Assembly (NCBI RefSeq): GCF_026261605.1
Contig: NZ_CP102486.1
Location: 2,046,001-2,110,000 of the forward strand
Reading direction: 5' to 3'
From: Dechloromonas sp. A34
GTDB lineage: Bacteria > Pseudomonadota > Gammaproteobacteria > Burkholderiales > Rhodocyclaceae
Length of the DNA: 64,000 nt
Made by a program: the position numbers and the translations under genes. Shown here one piece after another: positions 26,975 to 37,294 of the stretch. The notes below the pieces were generated by a model. That model was not told where the DNA came from. It did not search any database and worked only from the letters and a program-made list of their open reading frames with translations. How positions within the stretch are numbered: the first letter of the stretch is position 1; each line of letters begins with the position of its first letter.

Positions 26975-28609
26975 ATGGCCCATCCCCTGGCCGGCCAGCC
27001 GGCCCCGCAATCCAGCCTGACCGACATTCCCGCGTTGCTGGCCGCCTACACTAATCGACCGGACGCCGGCGATCCGGCCCAGCGCGTCGCCTTCGGCACC
27101 AGCGGCCACCGCGGCACAGCGCTCAACGGCAGTTTCAACGAAGCGCACATCCTCGCCATCGCCCAGGCCGTGGCCGAGTATCGCGCCCAGGCCGGCATCG
27201 GCGGTCCGCTTTTCCTGGGCAAGGACACCCATGCCCTGTCCGGCCCGGCGCAGCAGACCGCCCTCGAAGTCCTGGCTGCCAACGGCGTCGTGGTCCATTT
27301 GCAGGCCGACGACGGCTACACGCCGACGCCGGTCATTTCACGCGCCATTCTCGTCTTCAATGCCGCGCATCCGGGCGAAAGGGCCGACGGCATCGTCATC
27401 ACCCCGTCGCACAACCCGCCGCAGGATGGCGGCATCAAGTACAACCCGCCGCACGGTGGGCCGGCCGATACCGATGTCACCGGCTGGGTCGAGCAGCGGG
27501 CCAATGCCCTGCTTTCCGACGGCAATCGCGGCGTCAAGCGCGTGCCCTATGAGCAGGCTCTGGCGGCGCCGACGACCCGGGCGGTGGACCTGATGACGCC
27601 CTATATCGCCGACCTCGGGAACGTGATCGACATGACAGCGATCCGCCGGGCCAAGCTGCGCATCGGCGTCGACCCGCTGGGCGGGGCGGCAGTGGCTTAT
27701 TGGCGACCGATTGCCGAGCATTACGACCTCGATATCGAGGTCGTCAATCCGGCAGTCGATCCGGCCTTCGGCTTCATGACCCTGGATCACGACGGCAAGA
27801 TCCGGATGGACTGCTCCAGTCCCTATGCCATGGCCGGCCTGGTCGCACTCAAGGATCGCTTCGACATCGCCTGGGGCAATGACGCCGACGTCGACCGCCA
27901 CGGCATCGTCGCGCCTTCGCAGGGCCTGATCAATCCCAACCATTACCTGGCCGTCGCCATCCAGTACCTGCTCACCCATCGCCCACAATGGCCGGCCACC
28001 GCAGCGGTCGGCAAGACACTGGTGTCGAGCGGGCTGATCGATCGCGTGGTCAAGGGTCTGGGCCGTCAGCTTTACGAAGTGCCGGTCGGCTTCAAGTGGT
28101 TCTCGCCGGGGCTGCTCGACGGCAGCATCTGTTTCGGCGGCGAGGAGAGCGCCGGCGCCAGCTTCCTGCGCCGCGACGGCGCGGTATGGACCACCGACAA
28201 GGACGGCATCATTCTCGGCCTGCTGGCCGCCGAGATCACGGCCGTCACCGGCCGGGACCCCGGCCGTCACTATCTGGACCTTGCGGAGCGCTACGGCACG
28301 CCGTATTACACGCGGATCGACGCCCCGGCCAGCCGGGCGCAGAAGGCAGCTTTCAAGCAACTGACCGGCGACCGGGTCAGTGCCGCCAGCCTGGCCGGCG
28401 AGCCCATCACCGCCCGCCTGACCAGCGCGCCGGGCAACGGGGCTTCAATCGGCGGCCTCAAGGTGACCACCGAGAATGGCTGGTTTGCCGCCCGGCCGTC
28501 GGGCACTGAGGATATCTACAAGCTGTACGCCGAGAGCTTCAAGAGCGAAGCCCACCTCGCGGAACTTGTCGACGAAGCCCGCGCGATCGTCACAGCGGCG
28601 CTGGGCTGA
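26975..28609 (+). CDS. pgm: Phosphoglucomutase (alpha-D-glucose phosphate-specific)
   Basis: 544 residues. Interconverts glucose-1-phosphate and glucose-6-phosphate, linking glycolysis with glycogen and sugar-nucleotide (EPS) precursors. Motifs: [17 protein letters not shown], phosphoserine Ser145 in [18 protein letters not shown], metal loop [10 protein letters not shown], sugar-binding [15 protein letters not shown], and phosphate-binding [18 protein letters not shown] chose ATG 26975 ([11 protein letters not shown]), which follows AAGGA and gives the usual family length; an upstream ATG adds 29 non-family residues. Confidence 0.95.
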   Translation: MAHPLAGQPAPQSSLTDIPALLAAYTNRPDAGDPAQRVAFGTSGHRGTALNGSFNEAHILAIAQAVAEYRAQAGIGGPLFLGKDTHALSGPAQQTALEVLAANGVVVHLQADDGYTPTPVISRAILVFNAAHPGERADGIVITPSHNPPQDGGIKYNPPHGGPADTDVTGWVEQRANALLSDGNRGVKRVPYEQALAAPTTRAVDLMTPYIADLGNVIDMTAIRRAKLRIGVDPLGGAAVAYWRPIAEHYDLDIEVVNPAVDPAFGFMTLDHDGKIRMDCSSPYAMAGLVALKDRFDIAWGNDADVDRHGIVAPSQGLINPNHYLAVAIQYLLTHRPQWPATAAVGKTLVSSGLIDRVVKGLGRQLYEVPVGFKWFSPGLLDGSICFGGEESAGASFLRRDGAVWTTDKDGIILGLLAAEITAVTGRDPGRHYLDLAERYGTPYYTRIDAPASRAQKAAFKQLTGDRVSAASLAGEPITARLTSAPGNGASIGGLKVTTENGWFAARPSGTEDIYKLYAESFKSEAHLAELVDEARAIVTAALG

Positions 28610-28630
28610 AGGGCACCGCGCCCTGGCTTA

Positions 28631-29140
28631 TTACAGCTTGAGGCGGAAGGTCTTGCCGATGACCTCGACTGCCTGCGGGCTGTCCCATTCCTTGGCGCCG
28701 TAGTATTTGGCCAGCACTTTACCGTCGGCGTCGACCAGCACGGTCAGCGGCAGCTTGTTGGCGCCGAGCATGTTTTCCAACGGCCAGGGTTTGCTGTCGA
28801 TGTAGTGGGCGAAGCTGGTGTTTGCCTGCTTCAAGAAAGCCTGGGCGCGCTCCGGGTAATCGTCGGTCGAGATGCCGATCACCGTGAAGTGTTTGCCGTA
28901 GCGCCGCGCCAGCCGGTCAAGCGAACCCATTTCGGCGCGGCAGGGGCCGCACCAACTGGCCCAGATATTGATGATCAGCGGCTTGCCGCGGTATTCGGAA
29001 AGCTTCCGGGGCTGCCCGGTCAGGCTCTGCATGTTGGCTTCGCGCAGCACGCTGCCGATTTCGACTTCGCCCGGCGTCGCAGCTTGGGCAAGGGGGGCGA
29101 CGGCCAGCCAGGCCGTGAGCAGGGTAATCAGTATTTTCAT
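28631..29140 (-). CDS. TlpA-family thiol:disulfide reductase
   Basis: 169 residues. Signal peptide (MKILITLLTAWLAVAPLAQA) then a thioredoxin-fold domain with the active site WASWCGPCRAEMGSLDRL, followed by FTVIGISTDDYPERAQAFL and the cis-Pro region KLPLTVLVDADGKVLAKYYG. It is a periplasmic reductant, typically for cytochrome c or copper-site assembly. It converges with pgm and sits 10 bases from the YhcC-type gene start side. Confidence 0.92.
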   Translation of the reverse strand: MKILITLLTAWLAVAPLAQAATPGEVEIGSVLREANMQSLTGQPRKLSEYRGKPLIINIWASWCGPCRAEMGSLDRLARRYGKHFTVIGISTDDYPERAQAFLKQANTSFAHYIDSKPWPLENMLGANKLPLTVLVDADGKVLAKYYGAKEWDSPQAVEVIGKTFRLKL

Positions 29141-29164
29141 CGGGCGGAGTTTTCCAGTCGGTGT

Positions 29165-30130
29165 TCAGGCAGATGTGGCCGGTTCATAGCGACAACCATG
29201 CCAACTGTCGCGGCGGGCCAGTTCGGCAGAAACCCGCGGCGCCAGTTCGTGCAGGCGCAGGTTCCAGTGCGGCGCCAGCTTCATCTTCGGCGGCACCTCG
29301 CTGCCCAGGCGCTGGAGCAGGATGTCCGGCGACAGGCGCTCGATGAAGTCGGCGACCAGGGTGATGTAGTCGTCCTCGGCGAAGAGCGGGACGGCGGCCG
29401 GGTCGCGTTCCCATTCGCGGGCCAGGGCCGTGCCGCGCACGAGGTCGAGCTGATGCAGCTTCAGGCTGCGCAGCGGCAGGGCGGAGAGCTGGCGGGCGCC
29501 GTCGAGCATGCTGGTGGTGCTTTCGCCGGGCAGGCCGAGCATCAAGTGGGCGGTGACGTCCAGCCCGCGCGCTGCGGCCCGCCGGATGGCATCGGCGCTG
29601 GCCGCGAAGTCGTGGCCACGATTGACCCGCTGCAGGGCGGCATCGTTGCAGGACTCGACGCCGATTTCGAGTTCGATGATGTGCGTCTGCGCCAGCTCGG
29701 CCAGGTAATCGAGGACTTGGTCGGGCAGACAGTCGGGGCGGGTGCCGATGGCCAGGCCGCTGATTTCGGGGTGGGCCAGCGCTTCCTCATAGCAGGCGCG
29801 CAGGCGGTCGAATTCGCCGTAGGTGTTGCTGTAGCTCTGGAAATAGGCGATGTGGTGCCGGGTGCGCGGATAGCGCCGACGCAGGAAGTCGAGGCCGGTT
29901 TCGATCTGCTCGTGGATCGATTGCCGGCGATCCAGGTGGCCGGGCGTGAAGCCGGCGTTGTTGCAGAAGGTGCAGCCGCCAGTGCCGAGCAGGCCGTCGC
30001 GGTTCGGGCAGGTAAAGCCGGCGAGCACCGAAACTTTCTGCACCCGGCCGCCATGGCGGGTTTTGACGTAGTCGTTCCAGGCGTTGTAACGGCATTCGCC
30101 GAAGGGCGACAGGCGGATTTCAGTGGGCAT
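29165..30130 (-). CDS. YhcC-type radical SAM protein (TIGR01212 family)
   Basis: 321 residues. Cluster motif CPNRDGLLGTGGCTFCNN has the spaced Cys pattern C-x11-C-x2-C of the YhcC/TIGR01212 family, not the usual CxxxCxxC. Further segments: YFQSYSNTYGEFDRLRACYE, GLAIGTRPDCLPDQVLDYL, ELEIGVESCNDAALQRVNRG, TAHLMLGLPGESTTSML. Function is not firmly established. I chose ATG 30128-30130 (MPTEIRLSPFGECRYNAW) because the long upstream extension is not family-like. Confidence 0.9.
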   Translation of the reverse strand: MPTEIRLSPFGECRYNAWNDYVKTRHGGRVQKVSVLAGFTCPNRDGLLGTGGCTFCNNAGFTPGHLDRRQSIHEQIETGLDFLRRRYPRTRHHIAYFQSYSNTYGEFDRLRACYEEALAHPEISGLAIGTRPDCLPDQVLDYLAELAQTHIIELEIGVESCNDAALQRVNRGHDFAASADAIRRAAARGLDVTAHLMLGLPGESTTSMLDGARQLSALPLRSLKLHQLDLVRGTALAREWERDPAAVPLFAEDDYITLVADFIERLSPDILLQRLGSEVPPKMKLAPHWNLRLHELAPRVSAELARRDSWHGCRYEPATSA

Positions 30131-30295
30131 GCGGGGCGGCAAAAGGCGTGAGCGTGGCAGTATGCCTGATCCGGAGCCGCCTGGCTGCCGACGTAAATTC
30201 CGTAATTGACGCCGGGGGTGGCAGCGTTGATACTGGGCCGGCATGTCGTTTGCTTCATCTGACGCGTCTTCTTTCCATTTGCGGAGTTGTGATTC

Positions 30296-30661
30296 ATGAA
30301 TAAATTTATTGCTGTAGTTCTTGCCGGCGCGGTCTCGCTCGGCGCCTCGCTGGCCTTTGCCGCCGAAACCAGCACGGTTGCTGCGGTGTACAAGGACAAG
30401 TCGGCGCTGGCCGGCAAGGAAGTCACGGTCAAGGGCAAAGTCGTCAAGGTCAATAACGGCATCATGGGCCGCAACTTCGTGCATGTGCAGGACGGCACGG
30501 GCGATGCGAGCAGCAACAACCTGATCATCACCAGCAAGCAGACCGCCGCTGTCGGTGACACCGTCCAGGTGACCGGCAAGGTGTTCCTCAATCGCGATTT
30601 CGGGTCAGGCTACAACTACCCGCTGCTGATCGAAGAAAGCACGATTACTCCGGCCAAGTAA
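30296..30661 (+). CDS. Exported OB-fold nucleotide-binding-like protein
   Basis: 121 residues. Signal peptide (MNKFIAVVLAGAVSLGASLA, cleavage near AFA) and a small OB-fold domain (GKEVTVKGKVVKVNNGIMGR, NFVHVQDGTGDAS, IITSKQTAAVGDTVQVTGKV). Proteins of this kind are commonly found beside periplasmic redox enzymes, but no partner adjoins this one. The gene is monocistronic with its own terminator at 30686-30709. Confidence 0.8.
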   Translation: MNKFIAVVLAGAVSLGASLAFAAETSTVAAVYKDKSALAGKEVTVKGKVVKVNNGIMGRNFVHVQDGTGDASSNNLIITSKQTAAVGDTVQVTGKVFLNRDFGSGYNYPLLIEESTITPAK

Positions 30662-30709
30662 TTCCCGATATCGGGAAAGCGCAATGCCGACCTCAGGGTC
30701 GGCTTTTTT
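30662..30709 (+). terminator. Palindrome followed by rho-independent terminator
   Basis: Directly after the stop is a perfect 16-base palindrome TTCCCGATATCGGGAA (30662-30677). A classical terminator follows: stem GCCGACC (30686-30692) / GGTCGGC (30697-30703) with a 4-base loop and six Ts. It ends transcription of the OB-fold gene. Confidence 0.85.
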
Positions 30710-30725
30710 GCGTCTGGGGCCTGGA

Positions 30726-31826
30726 TCAGGGCAGCGCAATGTTCAGATCGGAGCGCGCCGCGCAGACGCAGGGCAGAAACTGCTGCGGGCCGACGCTGAA
30801 CTCCGGCTTGACCAGCCAGTCCACCTCGCCATCCTCCAGGTGGGCGACACACTGGCCGCAATTGCCGGCCCGGCATTCGGCGGCGGGGGCGAGGTCGTTG
30901 GCTTCCAGCGCCGCCAGCACGGTCGGTTCGCCGGCGGTGACCAGCGTTCTCGTCGTTCCGGCCTGGCGGATCGCCAGATTCAGGCCGCTCCGGCCGCTCC
31001 CCGTTGCCGCGCCGAAGGCTTCGCTGTGGAGGCGCGAATCGGCGATCCCGAGGGCGAGCAGGCCGTGGCGCAGGCTGTCCATCATCGCGTTCCCGGCGCA
31101 CAGGTAGAAGTCGGCGCTGTCGGGCAGCGGCACGGCGGCGACGATGCGCCCGGCGTCGAGCCGGCCGCGGTCGCCGGTCCATTCGCCAGCTGGCCGCGAG
31201 AGGATCGGGCGATAGGCGAATTGGCCATGCTGCGCCGCCAGCGCGGTGAACTCTTCCTGAAAGAGCAGCGACTCGGCGGTGCGCGCGGCGTGGAACAGAA
31301 CGATCGTCCGGCCGCTGCCCAGCGCTTCGTGCAGCATGGCGCGCATTGGCGTGATGCCGATGCCGCCGCCGATCAGGACCAGCGTGCCGCTGCCCGCTCG
31401 GACGACGAAATCGCCCTGCGCCGGGCTGGCCTCGATGCTGCTGCCTGGCTGCGCGTGTTGCCACAGCCATTGCGTCATCGCGCCGCGGTCTTCGCGCTTG
31501 ATGCCCAGTTCGTAGCACCCCGGTTTTGCGGCCCAGGCGGCCAGCGAATAGGCGCGCCGGATGGGCTGGCCGTTCTTGCCGGCCGGCGCCGTCAGCAGCA
31601 GATGCTGGCCGGCCCTGAAGGCCGGCAGCGGCTTGCCGCGCGGGTCGGCGAGTTCTAGGCAGAGCAGTTCGCCGGCTACCTCGTGGCGTTTGGCGACGCG
31701 GAGCGGATGCGGTTTCTTGGCATTTTCGGCACGCCGGCGCCGCCCGATGGCGCGCAGGCCATCGACGGTCAGCCCGGCGATGCCGGCGAGGGCGAGCAGG
31801 GCAAGCGCGGAAAGGACCATGACCAT
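30726..31826 (-). CDS. Flavin reductase with 2Fe-2S ferredoxin domain, membrane-anchored
   Basis: 366 residues. N-terminal membrane anchor (MVMVLSALALLALAGIAGL), FAD-binding barrel (RRAYSLAAW), NAD(P)-binding domain (LVLIGGGIGITPMRAML, FYLCAGNAMMDSLRHGLL), then a plant-type ferredoxin domain (CRAGNCGQCV with a last Cys in QQFLPCVC). It probably reduces ferric-siderophore iron delivered by the upstream receptors, or a periplasmic or membrane electron carrier. I chose ATG 31826, 5 bases after the PepSY gene stop and with AGGA upstream. It is last in the iron-uptake operon. Confidence 0.88.
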   Translation of the reverse strand: MVMVLSALALLALAGIAGLTVDGLRAIGRRRRAENAKKPHPLRVAKRHEVAGELLCLELADPRGKPLPAFRAGQHLLLTAPAGKNGQPIRRAYSLAAWAAKPGCYELGIKREDRGAMTQWLWQHAQPGSSIEASPAQGDFVVRAGSGTLVLIGGGIGITPMRAMLHEALGSGRTIVLFHAARTAESLLFQEEFTALAAQHGQFAYRPILSRPAGEWTGDRGRLDAGRIVAAVPLPDSADFYLCAGNAMMDSLRHGLLALGIADSRLHSEAFGAATGSGRSGLNLAIRQAGTTRTLVTAGEPTVLAALEANDLAPAAECRAGNCGQCVAHLEDGEVDWLVKPEFSVGPQQFLPCVCAARSDLNIALP

Positions 31827-31831
31827 CCCGC

Positions 31832-32566
31832 TTATCCTGCCGTCAGAGCGGCCTTGCGCTTCTCGGCCCGCCACCACATGTAGACGCCGGTCAGCGCGAG
31901 CAGGCACATGGCGAGCCCGACGAGGTCGATCCAGATCCATTCGCCGTCCTTGCCGAAGAAGGCTTGGCCGGTGTGCAGGTCCATGATCAGCTTGCCCAGG
32001 GTCAGCGGCTTGTCGGCCTGCGTGCTCGCCGCGCTGGTCAGGGCGACGGCCAACAAAGCGTCCGGCTGCCATTGGCGGCCGTCGGTACTGGTCATCAGGC
32101 CCTTGTCCTTGAGCGAGACGATGACGCTGCCGTCAGGGCGGGCGCTGGCATTCCAGGCATCGCCCTTCAGCGTGCGTTGCCACTGGCCATTCGTCTCCAG
32201 CCAGATGCCGCTCTTGGCGGCGGCGATGCGTCCGAACGGGGCCTCGGCGAGGGCGCGGACCTGGGTATTGGCCAGGGCCTCGACCTCGACCAGCTGGTCA
32301 CCATCCAGGCGGTACAGCCCCTGCAGGCTACCGACGTAGGTCGTGCCGGCGCTCGTCGTCAGCGCGGCGCGGGCTTCGATGCCCTTGGCTTTGTCGCCCA
32401 TGCTGCGATAGCCGGGCAGCCACTTGGCGGCGACGGGGATTTCTTCGGTGCCGAGCGCTTTCTTGTGGGCGATGAAGATGGCCGAGGCGCCGACGATCAG
32501 GATCGGCAATGCCAGGATCAGGCTGCCCCAGGTATGCCAGCTGCGGGCCTTGAAGTTGAGTTTCAT
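31832..32566 (-). CDS. PepSY-associated membrane protein
   Basis: 244 residues. N-terminal membrane helix (WGSLILALPILIVGASAIFI), a periplasmic stretch (TTYVGSLQGLYRLDGDQLVE, the tail of a PepSY-like/sensor-type domain) and a C-terminal helix (LVGLAMCLLALTGVYMWWRA). PepSY_TM proteins beside TonB receptors are thought to act in ferric-siderophore reduction. It is 55 bases downstream of the second receptor and 5 bases upstream of the reductase. Confidence 0.82.
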   Translation of the reverse strand: MKLNFKARSWHTWGSLILALPILIVGASAIFIAHKKALGTEEIPVAAKWLPGYRSMGDKAKGIEARAALTTSAGTTYVGSLQGLYRLDGDQLVEVEALANTQVRALAEAPFGRIAAAKSGIWLETNGQWQRTLKGDAWNASARPDGSVIVSLKDKGLMTSTDGRQWQPDALLAVALTSAASTQADKPLTLGKLIMDLHTGQAFFGKDGEWIWIDLVGLAMCLLALTGVYMWWRAEKRKAALTAG

Positions 32567-32621
32567 GCTCGTTCCTCCGGGTGGACGATGGGGTGGGGAC
32601 GGTTATCGATGGCGTGCGGGC

Positions 32622-34807
32622 TCACCACTTGCCCTCCAGCGCGATGAAGTAGCTGGCGATGCCTTGTTCGCGGTCGTTCTCCAGGCGGCTCAACTGGCCG
32701 TTGCCGTCGAATTCCTGCAGCTCGTTGCGGCGCGTGGCCCCTGTGAGGTTCTGGGCGGACAGGCGCAGGCTCAATTGGCGGTCGATGCGATAGAGCGCAT
32801 AGAGGTCGAGCTGGCGGCGCGAGCCCTGGGTCTGGCGGACGCTGGCGCTGCTTTCGCGGTCGAGGGCGCCGATAGCGTTGAAATTGCCGCCCAGCGTCGT
32901 CTGCCAGCCGGGCAGCTCGTAATCGAAACCGAGGTTCAGGCTCCGGCGCGGGCCTTCGCCGGCGCCCAGGCCGGGGGCGGGTCGAGCAGCCGGGTGTGCG
33001 TGTAGGAGAGGTTGCCGCGCAGCGTCAGCGCCGGCAAGTGCAGGGCATCGGTGCGCCACTTGAAGTCGAGCAGGCCGCCCTGCAGTTCGGCATCGCCGAC
33101 GTTGAACGGGCGTTCGACCCAACGCCCGCCTTCGAACTGGATCAACTTCTGCACCTGGTTGGCGATCCGGCGGTGAAAGAGCGAAACGCCGACGGTACCG
33201 GCGCGCCGGGGCAGGAAGTGCTCCGCGCCGATTTCGAAGCTCAGGTTGCGTTCGGCTTCCAGGTTCGGGTTGCCGGCCTTGTCCGGGTTGGCCGAGGTGT
33301 TGGTGCCGCTGGCGGTGCGCACGACCGGGCTGAGATCCTTGGCATTGGGCGGCTTGCCGTTCAAGGCCACGCTGCTGCGCAGGTTCCAGTCCGGGGTGAT
33401 CTGCCACAGGTAATGCAGCGAGGGATCGAAGCCGCTGTAGTTCTGCTCGACCGTCGTCCCGGCGCCGTCGGTGACCGAACTCGTCTGGGCCTGCCAGCGC
33501 AGGCCGGGGGTCAGGACGTGCTCGTCGGCGACTTGCCATTCGTCCTGGATCCAGGCGATCTGGCGCCTGTCCTCGATGGCGGCCCGGCTGGCCGCGCCGC
33601 TGGCGACGGCGACGCCATTGCTGCGCTTGTCCTGGCTGTCGGCACTGCGCTTGCCGCGCCATTCGACGGCGGCGGTGACGAAATGGCTGTCGGCGAACAG
33701 GCGCTTGCTCTTGAGCATGGCGCCGAGCTCGCGCTCGCGGCGCCGGGTGCTTTCGTCGGTACTGCCGCTGGCGGCGCCGTTCGCATCGTATTTGCTGACT
33801 GCCTTGTCCTTTGCCTCGTATTCGCCCTGCACGGTCAGCCGGGCCAGCAGCTCGGCATTGCCCGGCTGCAGGCGTTTCCATTCGGCGTTCAGGCGAGCGC
33901 TGGCCCGGCGGCCGTCTTCCAGTTCGCGGTCGTCGCCGGCCGTGGCGAGACCGCTGCCGGCGAGCGGGTCGGCGTAGCTGCGGCGGCCGATTTCGGTTTG
34001 CCGGGTGTTCTCGGTCAGGTTGATCAAGGGGCTGAGCGTGAATTGCCGGCCATTGCCGAGACCCCAGTTGAAGCGCGGGGTCAGCGCCAGATTGTTCTCG
34101 TCGCCGCGCTGCTCGATTTTTTCAAGGGTCCAGGCCGTGCGGCTGCCGCCGGTGAAGCGCTGGATGTCGGTTTCCTGGTGCGCGACCAGCGGCTGGTGCT
34201 GGAAGGAGCCGCCGAACAGGTAGCCGAAGTTGTCAAAGCGCTCGCCGACCTGGCCTTCGAGGCGGGCGATCGGTTCGCCGTCCGTGGCGCCCAGGGCGAG
34301 GCGGGCGCCGCGCGTCGTCCGCGGCGGCACGTCGCGCAACACCAGGTTGATGACGCCGCCGGGGCCGGCGACCGGAAACTCGGCGGTGCTGTTACGGATG
34401 ATCTCGATCCGTTCGATGAGCTCGACCGGCAGGCGCAGGGCGGCGCCCGGCGAGTTGTCGCCACCCGGCAGGGGCTGGCCGTCGACCAGGATCTGAGGCA
34501 GGTGGCGGTCGCGCCCTTTGCCCCGGCCGCGCCGGCTGTCGGGGTCGGCGAAGGCGCCGGTGCCCGGCAGCTTGCGCAGCAGGTCGCCGATGCTCGCGGC
34601 GTCCATCGTTTCCAGTTCCTCGCGCTCATAGACCAGCTTGGCGGCCGAGGCATTGCGCCTCACTTCACTGCCGCCGTCGCGCCCGGCGGTCACGGCGACT
34701 TCGGCGAGCAGGGTTTCCTGGGCGGACAAGGAACCGGCGATGGCCAACAGCACGGCGCCCGCGAACGGGGCCGTGGCTGGATGACCGAGGACGGACTTGG
34801 CGGGCAA
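32622..34807 (-). CDS. TonB-dependent receptor (frameshifted)
   Basis: About 728 residues when repaired. Outer-membrane siderophore-type receptor: plug domain (LRKLPGTGAFADPDSR, QILVDGQPLPGG, ELIERIEIIRNSTAEFPV, GGVINLVLRDVP) and a 22-strand barrel ending in the aromatic ...YFIALEGKW. The TTG at 34805-34807 is the likely start, one base after the previous receptor's stop. The frame breaks at the G5 run 32973-32977: one extra base joins TRLLDPPP to GLGAGEGPRRSLNLGFDYEL. It is a tandem paralogue of the next upstream receptor. Confidence 0.85.
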
Positions 34808-34808
34808 C

Positions 34809-37031
34809 TTAGAAGCGACTTTCGAAAGTCAGCATCACGGTCGGCTTGGAGCGCTCGACCTTGAACTCGTTGCCGGTGATGGCGCCGGTCGTTTCATTGC
34901 GCTTGATCGTGCGCTCTTCCTTTTCCACCGAGAGCACGTTGCGGGCGATCAGGCGGATTTCGGCCAGCGGGCTGAAGGCTTTGCCGGCATAGAGATCGAG
35001 CCCGGTGCGCGCGCCCCAGGTTTTCTGCTCCATCACGCCGTCGTCGTTGGTGCTGTTGCTGGTGAATTCCGGCGTGTGGTTGACCGAGAAGCCGGCAAAC
35101 GATGCGGTCGGCCGATGGCGATAGTCGAGGCCGAGGTTGGTGACGCGTTCCGGCATTTCCTTGACGTCGATCTTGCCCTTGTTCGCGCTGTTGATGCGGC
35201 CGCGCAACTCGGAGTGGTTGCCGACCAGATTCAGGACATGGCCGTGCTTCTCGAAAATCGGGAAGCGCAGGTCGAACTCCATGCCCCAGAAGTGCGCATC
35301 GCCGACGTTTTGCGGGCGTTTGACGAAACGCGCGCCTTCCTGGCTGGTGCGCTCCTCGATGAAATCCTGGACCTCGCGGTTATAGAAATTGAGGCCGACA
35401 ATGCCGCGGTTGCCCATGAACAGCTTCTCGACACCGGCTTCCAGGCCGAGAGCCCGTTCCGGCGCCAGCGCGGCATTGCCGCCTTTGTCGGGATCGCTGG
35501 TCGAGCCGGTCTTGGTTTCGATGAGCGGGTTGAGCTGGTCGAACTTGGGCAGCTTAAGCGTCTTGGCCAGGCTGGCCCGGACGTTCAGGCTCTCCATGGC
35601 GGCCCAGCGGTAATGCAGCGACGGATTGCTGGCTTGCTGGGTATCGTTCAGTGCCACGCTGTTGCCGCCCTCCGCTTCGCGCGCCGTGCGCTCATAGCGG
35701 ATGCCCGGCGTCAGCCAGTGCCGCTTGAAGAGATTGATTTCATCCTGGACGAAGAAAATCAACTTGTCCTCGGTGATGTCGAACTTGTCGCGCACGCCGG
35801 TCTTGTCGACCACCGCGCCCGCCACGCCGGCGGCCGAGAAGGACTGTTCGGTCTTCGGCTTGCGGCTCAGGTAATCGGAGAAACGGAACTCGACACCGGT
35901 GGACAGCCGGTGCATGCCGCCCAAAGGAAGGATGAGGCCGGCGCCCGCGTAATTGATGCTTTCCTCCAGCACTTCGACCTCGGTTGCGCGCTTGGCACCG
36001 GTGGAGACGCCGGTGGTCGCGTGATAGCTGTTGGTCAAGGTGATCTTGTCCTTGTCCGATGTCGTCTTCTGGCTGCCGGCTTTGGCATACCAGTTGCCCC
36101 ACGCGGTTTTGCCATCGTAGCGCCCGGCCAGGCGGCCAATCTTGTCGTCCTTGTTCTCGGTGGTGGCGACCCGGCTGGTCACCACCCTCGTGTTGCTGAC
36201 CGTGTTGTTCTCGGTCTTGTCTTCAGTGCCCTTGGAAATGAAGGGTTCCAGGGTCAGCCGGTCCTCGCCGAAACGCCAGGTCAGGCGCGGCGTAAACAGC
36301 AGCTCGGTCTTCTCGACCGGCTTCGGCTTGTATTCGGTGCCGCTGACTGCGCCGGTGGTGACGTTGAAAGTCTTCTTTTCCTCGATGACGTTCTCGGCAC
36401 CCATGGTATAGGAGGCGGCGAGCAGCAGATCGACATCTCCCCAGTTCTTGCTGGTTTGGACGATGGCGTCGCCGACGGCCATTTCGCCGTTCTGGCCGTA
36501 GCCGAGGCGGGCACGCGTCACCTCGTCGATGCGCTGCTTGAAGACGATATTGACGATGCCACCGACGTTGCCCGACTCGTATTCGGCACTCGGGTTGCGA
36601 ATGATCTCGATGCGCTCGATCATGTCGGCCGGCAGGCGGTCGACCTGCATCTGGCGGTCCTTGGTGGCGCCGGGCACCGGCTCGCCGTTGATCAGAAACT
36701 GGGTGTAACCCTTGTCCAGGCCACGCATCCGGACATCCTTGGTGACCCCGGCCGGGCCGGTGAATGAGGTGCCGGGCAGGCGCTTCAGGATGTCGCCGAC
36801 CGAGACGTCGCCGAAGCGCTCGATCTCTTCCTCGGAGATGACGATCTTCTGGACGTTGCTTTCCTTGCGCTCAATCTGCGCGTCGCGCTGGTCGGTGACG
36901 ACGACCTGCTTCAGCGTTTTCTCGCCGTCGGCGGCGTGCGCGCTTTGCGCAAGGAAGGGAAGGGCGACGATGGCGGCGCTGAGCGCAGTCATGCGAATCC
37001 CGGATGGGCGAAGAGCCAGTGACGCAAACAC
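34809..37031 (-). CDS. TonB-dependent receptor
   Basis: 740 residues. Signal peptide MFASLALRPSGIRMTALSAA...SAHA, then plug (KRLPGTSFTGPAGVTKDVRM, QFLINGEPVPGATKDR, MIERIEIIRNPSAEYESG, GGIVNIVFKQR) and barrel ending in the C-terminal Phe (TVMLTFESRF). GTG at 37029-37031 has AGGGGG 8 bases upstream and gives a complete signal peptide; an ATG at 36992 would also work. The TonB box is probably KQVVVTDQ. First gene of receptor-receptor-PepSY-reductase. An AT-rich leader with a possible Fur-like site lies upstream. Confidence 0.92.
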   Translation of the reverse strand: MFASLALRPSGIRMTALSAAIVALPFLAQSAHAADGEKTLKQVVVTDQRDAQIERKESNVQKIVISEEEIERFGDVSVGDILKRLPGTSFTGPAGVTKDVRMRGLDKGYTQFLINGEPVPGATKDRQMQVDRLPADMIERIEIIRNPSAEYESGNVGGIVNIVFKQRIDEVTRARLGYGQNGEMAVGDAIVQTSKNWGDVDLLLAASYTMGAENVIEEKKTFNVTTGAVSGTEYKPKPVEKTELLFTPRLTWRFGEDRLTLEPFISKGTEDKTENNTVSNTRVVTSRVATTENKDDKIGRLAGRYDGKTAWGNWYAKAGSQKTTSDKDKITLTNSYHATTGVSTGAKRATEVEVLEESINYAGAGLILPLGGMHRLSTGVEFRFSDYLSRKPKTEQSFSAAGVAGAVVDKTGVRDKFDITEDKLIFFVQDEINLFKRHWLTPGIRYERTAREAEGGNSVALNDTQQASNPSLHYRWAAMESLNVRASLAKTLKLPKFDQLNPLIETKTGSTSDPDKGGNAALAPERALGLEAGVEKLFMGNRGIVGLNFYNREVQDFIEERTSQEGARFVKRPQNVGDAHFWGMEFDLRFPIFEKHGHVLNLVGNHSELRGRINSANKGKIDVKEMPERVTNLGLDYRHRPTASFAGFSVNHTPEFTSNSTNDDGVMEQKTWGARTGLDLYAGKAFSPLAEIRLIARNVLSVEKEERTIKRNETTGAITGNEFKVERSKPTVMLTFESRF

Positions 37032-37156
37032 GATAAAACCCCCTGAGTGATTTTTTGCGTGGCTGGCTGGAGGTTCGCTGGCGAAGGCGGGGCCGTGGCT
37101 GGCTGGGCTAATGACGAAAATTGATCTGCGGGGCGAATCGTAACATTTTGTTTTAG

Positions 37157-37180
37157 TAAATAACAACGATTCGCATTGAC
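37157..37180 (-). promoter_or_regulatory. Possible Fur-like site upstream of the iron-uptake operon
   Basis: The AT-rich stretch containing AATGCGAATCGTTGTTATTT (read on the minus strand) lies about 125-150 bases upstream of the receptor start in otherwise GC-rich DNA. It only partly fits the 19-base Fur consensus, so this is a candidate based mainly on context. Confidence 0.3.
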
Positions 37181-37294
37181 GGGTTTTTGAATTGCTCGGC
37201 GATATTGTGAACAACGCCACCGCAAACGGTTTTCGGCCTCGTCGTTCGAGCCGTGCTATGGTTCGCCGCCTGGAAACTGGAAGGATGATCAACG

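Noticed and set aside
32996..34864. 622-residue plus-strand open frame opposite the TonB receptor
   Set aside because: High-GC antisense shadow; the receptor motifs on the other strand are unmistakable.
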